A stretch of 64,000 nt of DNA. Origin: Salegentibacter salarius (GTDB taxonomy: Bacteria > Bacteroidota > Bacteroidia > Flavobacteriales > Flavobacteriaceae). The notes under the pieces are model-generated. The model did no database searches. It saw nothing but the letters and a program-made list of their open reading frames with translations, and was not told the DNA's origin. Positions 62,088-64,000 of the stretch are shown in pieces. The position numbers and the translations under genes are program-made. The stretch spans positions 186,001 through 250,000 of the forward strand of contig NZ_FVZF01000001.1 in NCBI RefSeq assembly GCF_900168265.1, in the 5' to 3' direction. The first letter of the stretch is position 1. Every line of letters starts with the position of its first letter.

Positions 62088-64000
62088 ATGAGTGAAGAAC
62101 AGTTTTCGTACCCCGAAAAGGTAGATGTTCAAAATTGTGATAAAGAACCCATACATATAATCGGAAAAGCCCAGGCTCACGGGGTGATTGTAGCTGCGAA
62201 CCCTCAAACTTTTCAAGTAACTCAAGCTAGTGAAAACACTTTAAAGTTCTTCGGAATTTCTCATCAAGATTTTCTAGGTATTTCGCTGGAAAAACTAATT
62301 GGCGAACTTCCTGTAAAGCGACTTCAAACCTCCATTTTTGAAGAATCAGGTTTTACAGCTGAAGAGTTAAAGATTAATGAGAACAGCTTTGTGATGTTGG
62401 CTCATTTGTCTGGAGATAATCTTATTTTGGATTTCGAAATTCTGGGCAAAACCTGGAATCCCACTCATTTTCAGCAGCAATTAACCAGTATTATTAATGG
62501 CCTCGATACTACAGAAAGTATCCCGAGTCTATGCGATAGAGCAGCTAAGTTGATGAAAGATATCTTCGATTACGATCGCGTGATGGTATACCGCTTTGAT
62601 GAAGAATGGAATGGAGAAGTAGTTGCTGAAGAAAAAGAGGAACATTTAGAAAGCTGGCTAGATTTACATTATCCGGCAAGTGATATTCCTTCACAATCCA
62701 GGAAGTTATTTTTAAAGCATAAGGTTAGGATCATCTCAGATGTAAATTATGAGCCCGTTCCCATCGCTTCAGAAATATTCCCAGTAACTAACAAACCCTT
62801 AGATCTTTCCCGGTCGGCATTAAGAGGCGTTTCTCCCATTCATATTGAATATTTGCAAAATATGAAGGTGGGTGCTTCCCTAACAGCGGCTATTATTGTA
62901 AACGGAAATTTATGGGGTTTAGTGGCCTGTCATCATTATTCGGCTAAATTCATTAATTATTATCAAAGAGAAACCTGTAAGTTCTTAACACAGGTTTTTT
63001 CTAATAATATTTCCACCATACAAACCGGGATTTTTAATAAGAAAATCAGTGAAAATTCCGAATTAAGGCAAAGAATCGTAGAGGAATTAAAAATTGAAGA
63101 TTCTTTAGCTGAAGGTCTTGCTAAAACTTCAGTTCCTTTTACCTCTTTAATTGAAAGTGAAGGAGGAGCAGTTATCTTAGATAACGAAATAAAGGCTTTT
63201 GGTAAAACACCTAAGGAAGCTGAAGTTCTGGAAATACGTGATTTCCTGGCCCAAAAAGATGAGGTGATTTTTCATACTAAAAATCTTAAAAATCAATATC
63301 CGAAAGCCGAAAAATATAAAAAATCGGCTTCAGGCATTTTAAGTTTTAAACTGGGAAGAGCCGAAGATAATTTTATTATTTGGTTTAGGCCTGAAGTAGC
63401 CGAAACCGTAAGTTGGGGTGGTGATCCTAATAACAAAGTTTCATACAACGAAGAAAAACAACGCCTTAGCCCTAGAAAGTCTTTTGAAAAATGGACAGAA
63501 AAATTGGATGGGATATCGCATAGTTGGCAGGATTATGACCTTGAAACAGCAAAAGTTTTCCGGGAAAATTTAAACCAGTTTCTCCTGGCAAAGCAAAAAG
63601 AAGAAATTAGCAGGTTGAATCAAAATCTGGAGGAAGCTAATAAAGACCTCGAACTATTTAGCTACGGAATTTCGCATGATCTTCGCAGTCCTTTACGAGG
63701 AATAAATGGTTTCGCACAAATCTTAAAAGAGGATTTTAGCCGGGATTTACCTGCAGAAGCATCCGAAACTATAGATACCATTTTAAAGGCTTCAAATAGA
63801 ATGGAAGGGATTATAGATGATATTCTTTCCTTCTCAAAGATCACTAGTGGGGAACTGGAAAAAGAAAAATTCAGCAATAAAAAATTGTTGGAAGAGCTTT
63901 TATCCAGTTTTAATATCAGGACCAATTTCCCCGATACAGAAGTAGTAATAGCAGAAAATTTACCGGAAACCTTTGGAGATCGCCGAATGGTTTTTCAGTT
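62088..64000 (+). CDS. Bacteriophytochrome-type histidine kinase, incomplete at the window end
   Basis: At least 637 residues from the ATG at 62088; the frame is still open at 64000. An N-terminal PAS domain has the biliverdin-binding Cys17 in VQNCDKEPIHIIGKAQAHGV. The GAF domain shows YDRVMVYRFDEEWNGEVV and the chromophore motif LHYPASDIPSQSRKLF near residue 192, with SALRGVSPIHIEYLQNMKV. A PHY domain follows (about 325-495), and the HisKA box is YGISHDLRSPLRGINGFAQ near residue 526. The ATPase domain is just beginning where the window ends. It should sense red/far-red light. Six bases from the CheB-CheR fusion, it is probably cotranscribed and may share its output. Confidence 0.93.
   Translation, partial: MSEEQFSYPEKVDVQNCDKEPIHIIGKAQAHGVIVAANPQTFQVTQASENTLKFFGISHQDFLGISLEKLIGELPVKRLQTSIFEESGFTAEELKINENSFVMLAHLSGDNLILDFEILGKTWNPTHFQQQLTSIINGLDTTESIPSLCDRAAKLMKDIFDYDRVMVYRFDEEWNGEVVAEEKEEHLESWLDLHYPASDIPSQSRKLFLKHKVRIISDVNYEPVPIASEIFPVTNKPLDLSRSALRGVSPIHIEYLQNMKVGASLTAAIIVNGNLWGLVACHHYSAKFINYYQRETCKFLTQVFSNNISTIQTGIFNKKISENSELRQRIVEELKIEDSLAEGLAKTSVPFTSLIESEGGAVILDNEIKAFGKTPKEAEVLEIRDFLAQKDEVIFHTKNLKNQYPKAEKYKKSASGILSFKLGRAEDNFIIWFRPEVAETVSWGGDPNNKVSYNEEKQRLSPRKSFEKWTEKLDGISHSWQDYDLETAKVFRENLNQFLLAKQKEEISRLNQNLEEANKDLELFSYGISHDLRSPLRGINGFAQILKEDFSRDLPAEASETIDTILKASNRMEGIIDDILSFSKITSGELEKEKFSNKKLLEELLSSFNIRTNFPDTEVVIAENLPETFGDRRMVFQ

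Overview
The window looks like the chromosome of a marine-type member of the Flavobacteriaceae (Bacteroidota), of the Gramella / Salegentibacter / Zunongwangia kind. The DNA is AT-rich, several starts are preceded by the Bacteroidota promoter element TAnnTTTG with little Shine-Dalgarno signal, and the gene families fit that group (Wzi, PglCDEF-type sugar cassette, S10 and M61 peptidases, fused thrA). The genus is an inference. I see no rRNA, tRNA, CRISPR array, complete insertion sequence or prophage.

Region 1 (1-20450) is a cell-surface polysaccharide locus. It holds glycosyltransferases of families 4 and 2, a GNAT acetyltransferase, a Wzy-like membrane protein, a NodB-type deacetylase, a four-gene set resembling the bacillosamine pathway (initiating phosphoglycosyltransferase, acetyltransferase, aminotransferase, 4,6-dehydratase), Wza-type and Wzc-type export proteins, a PHP tyrosine phosphatase and a Wzi protein. 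Embedded in it are two related lipoprotein genes built on an unfamiliar repeat of about 90 residues; the first is cut by an in-frame TGA.

Region 2 (20481-30282) holds a phosphorelay (a PAS histidine kinase with an apparent frameshift at its start, a REC-PAS-PAS-PAS-DHp protein without an ATPase domain, a lone receiver), an endonuclease/exonuclease/phosphatase family membrane protein, a PAP2 phosphatase, and a VWA-MoxR pair split by a DUF559 nuclease-like gene flanked by palindromes.

Region 3 (30283-46024) is largely core metabolism: thrABC with a probable leader-peptide attenuator, an S10 peptidase, an ABC1 kinase, a Kef-type antiporter, an M61 peptidase broken by an in-frame TAG, and proCBA.

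Region 4 (46489-55002) is a stress module: a five-gene operon (three double universal stress proteins, an ATP-cone/Mrr-type nuclease, a beta-CASP ribonuclease-like protein), a WG-repeat protein, Hsp20, a Crp/Fnr-family regulator with a receiver-like N-terminus, a TerB-like protein and a small zinc ribbon. Four promoters here carry the same Crp/Fnr-type palindrome, each exactly 22 bases from a -7-like box, so the cluster looks like one local regulon. This is the most interesting signal in the window.

Region 5 (55081-64000) has an Mla-type lipid transport operon with an unknown fourth gene, then a very large CheB-CheR-PAS-histidine kinase fusion followed by a bacteriophytochrome kinase that runs off the end. 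Dispersed palindromic repeats occur at 12787, 18120, 22656, around 28300-28800 and at 35396-35517.
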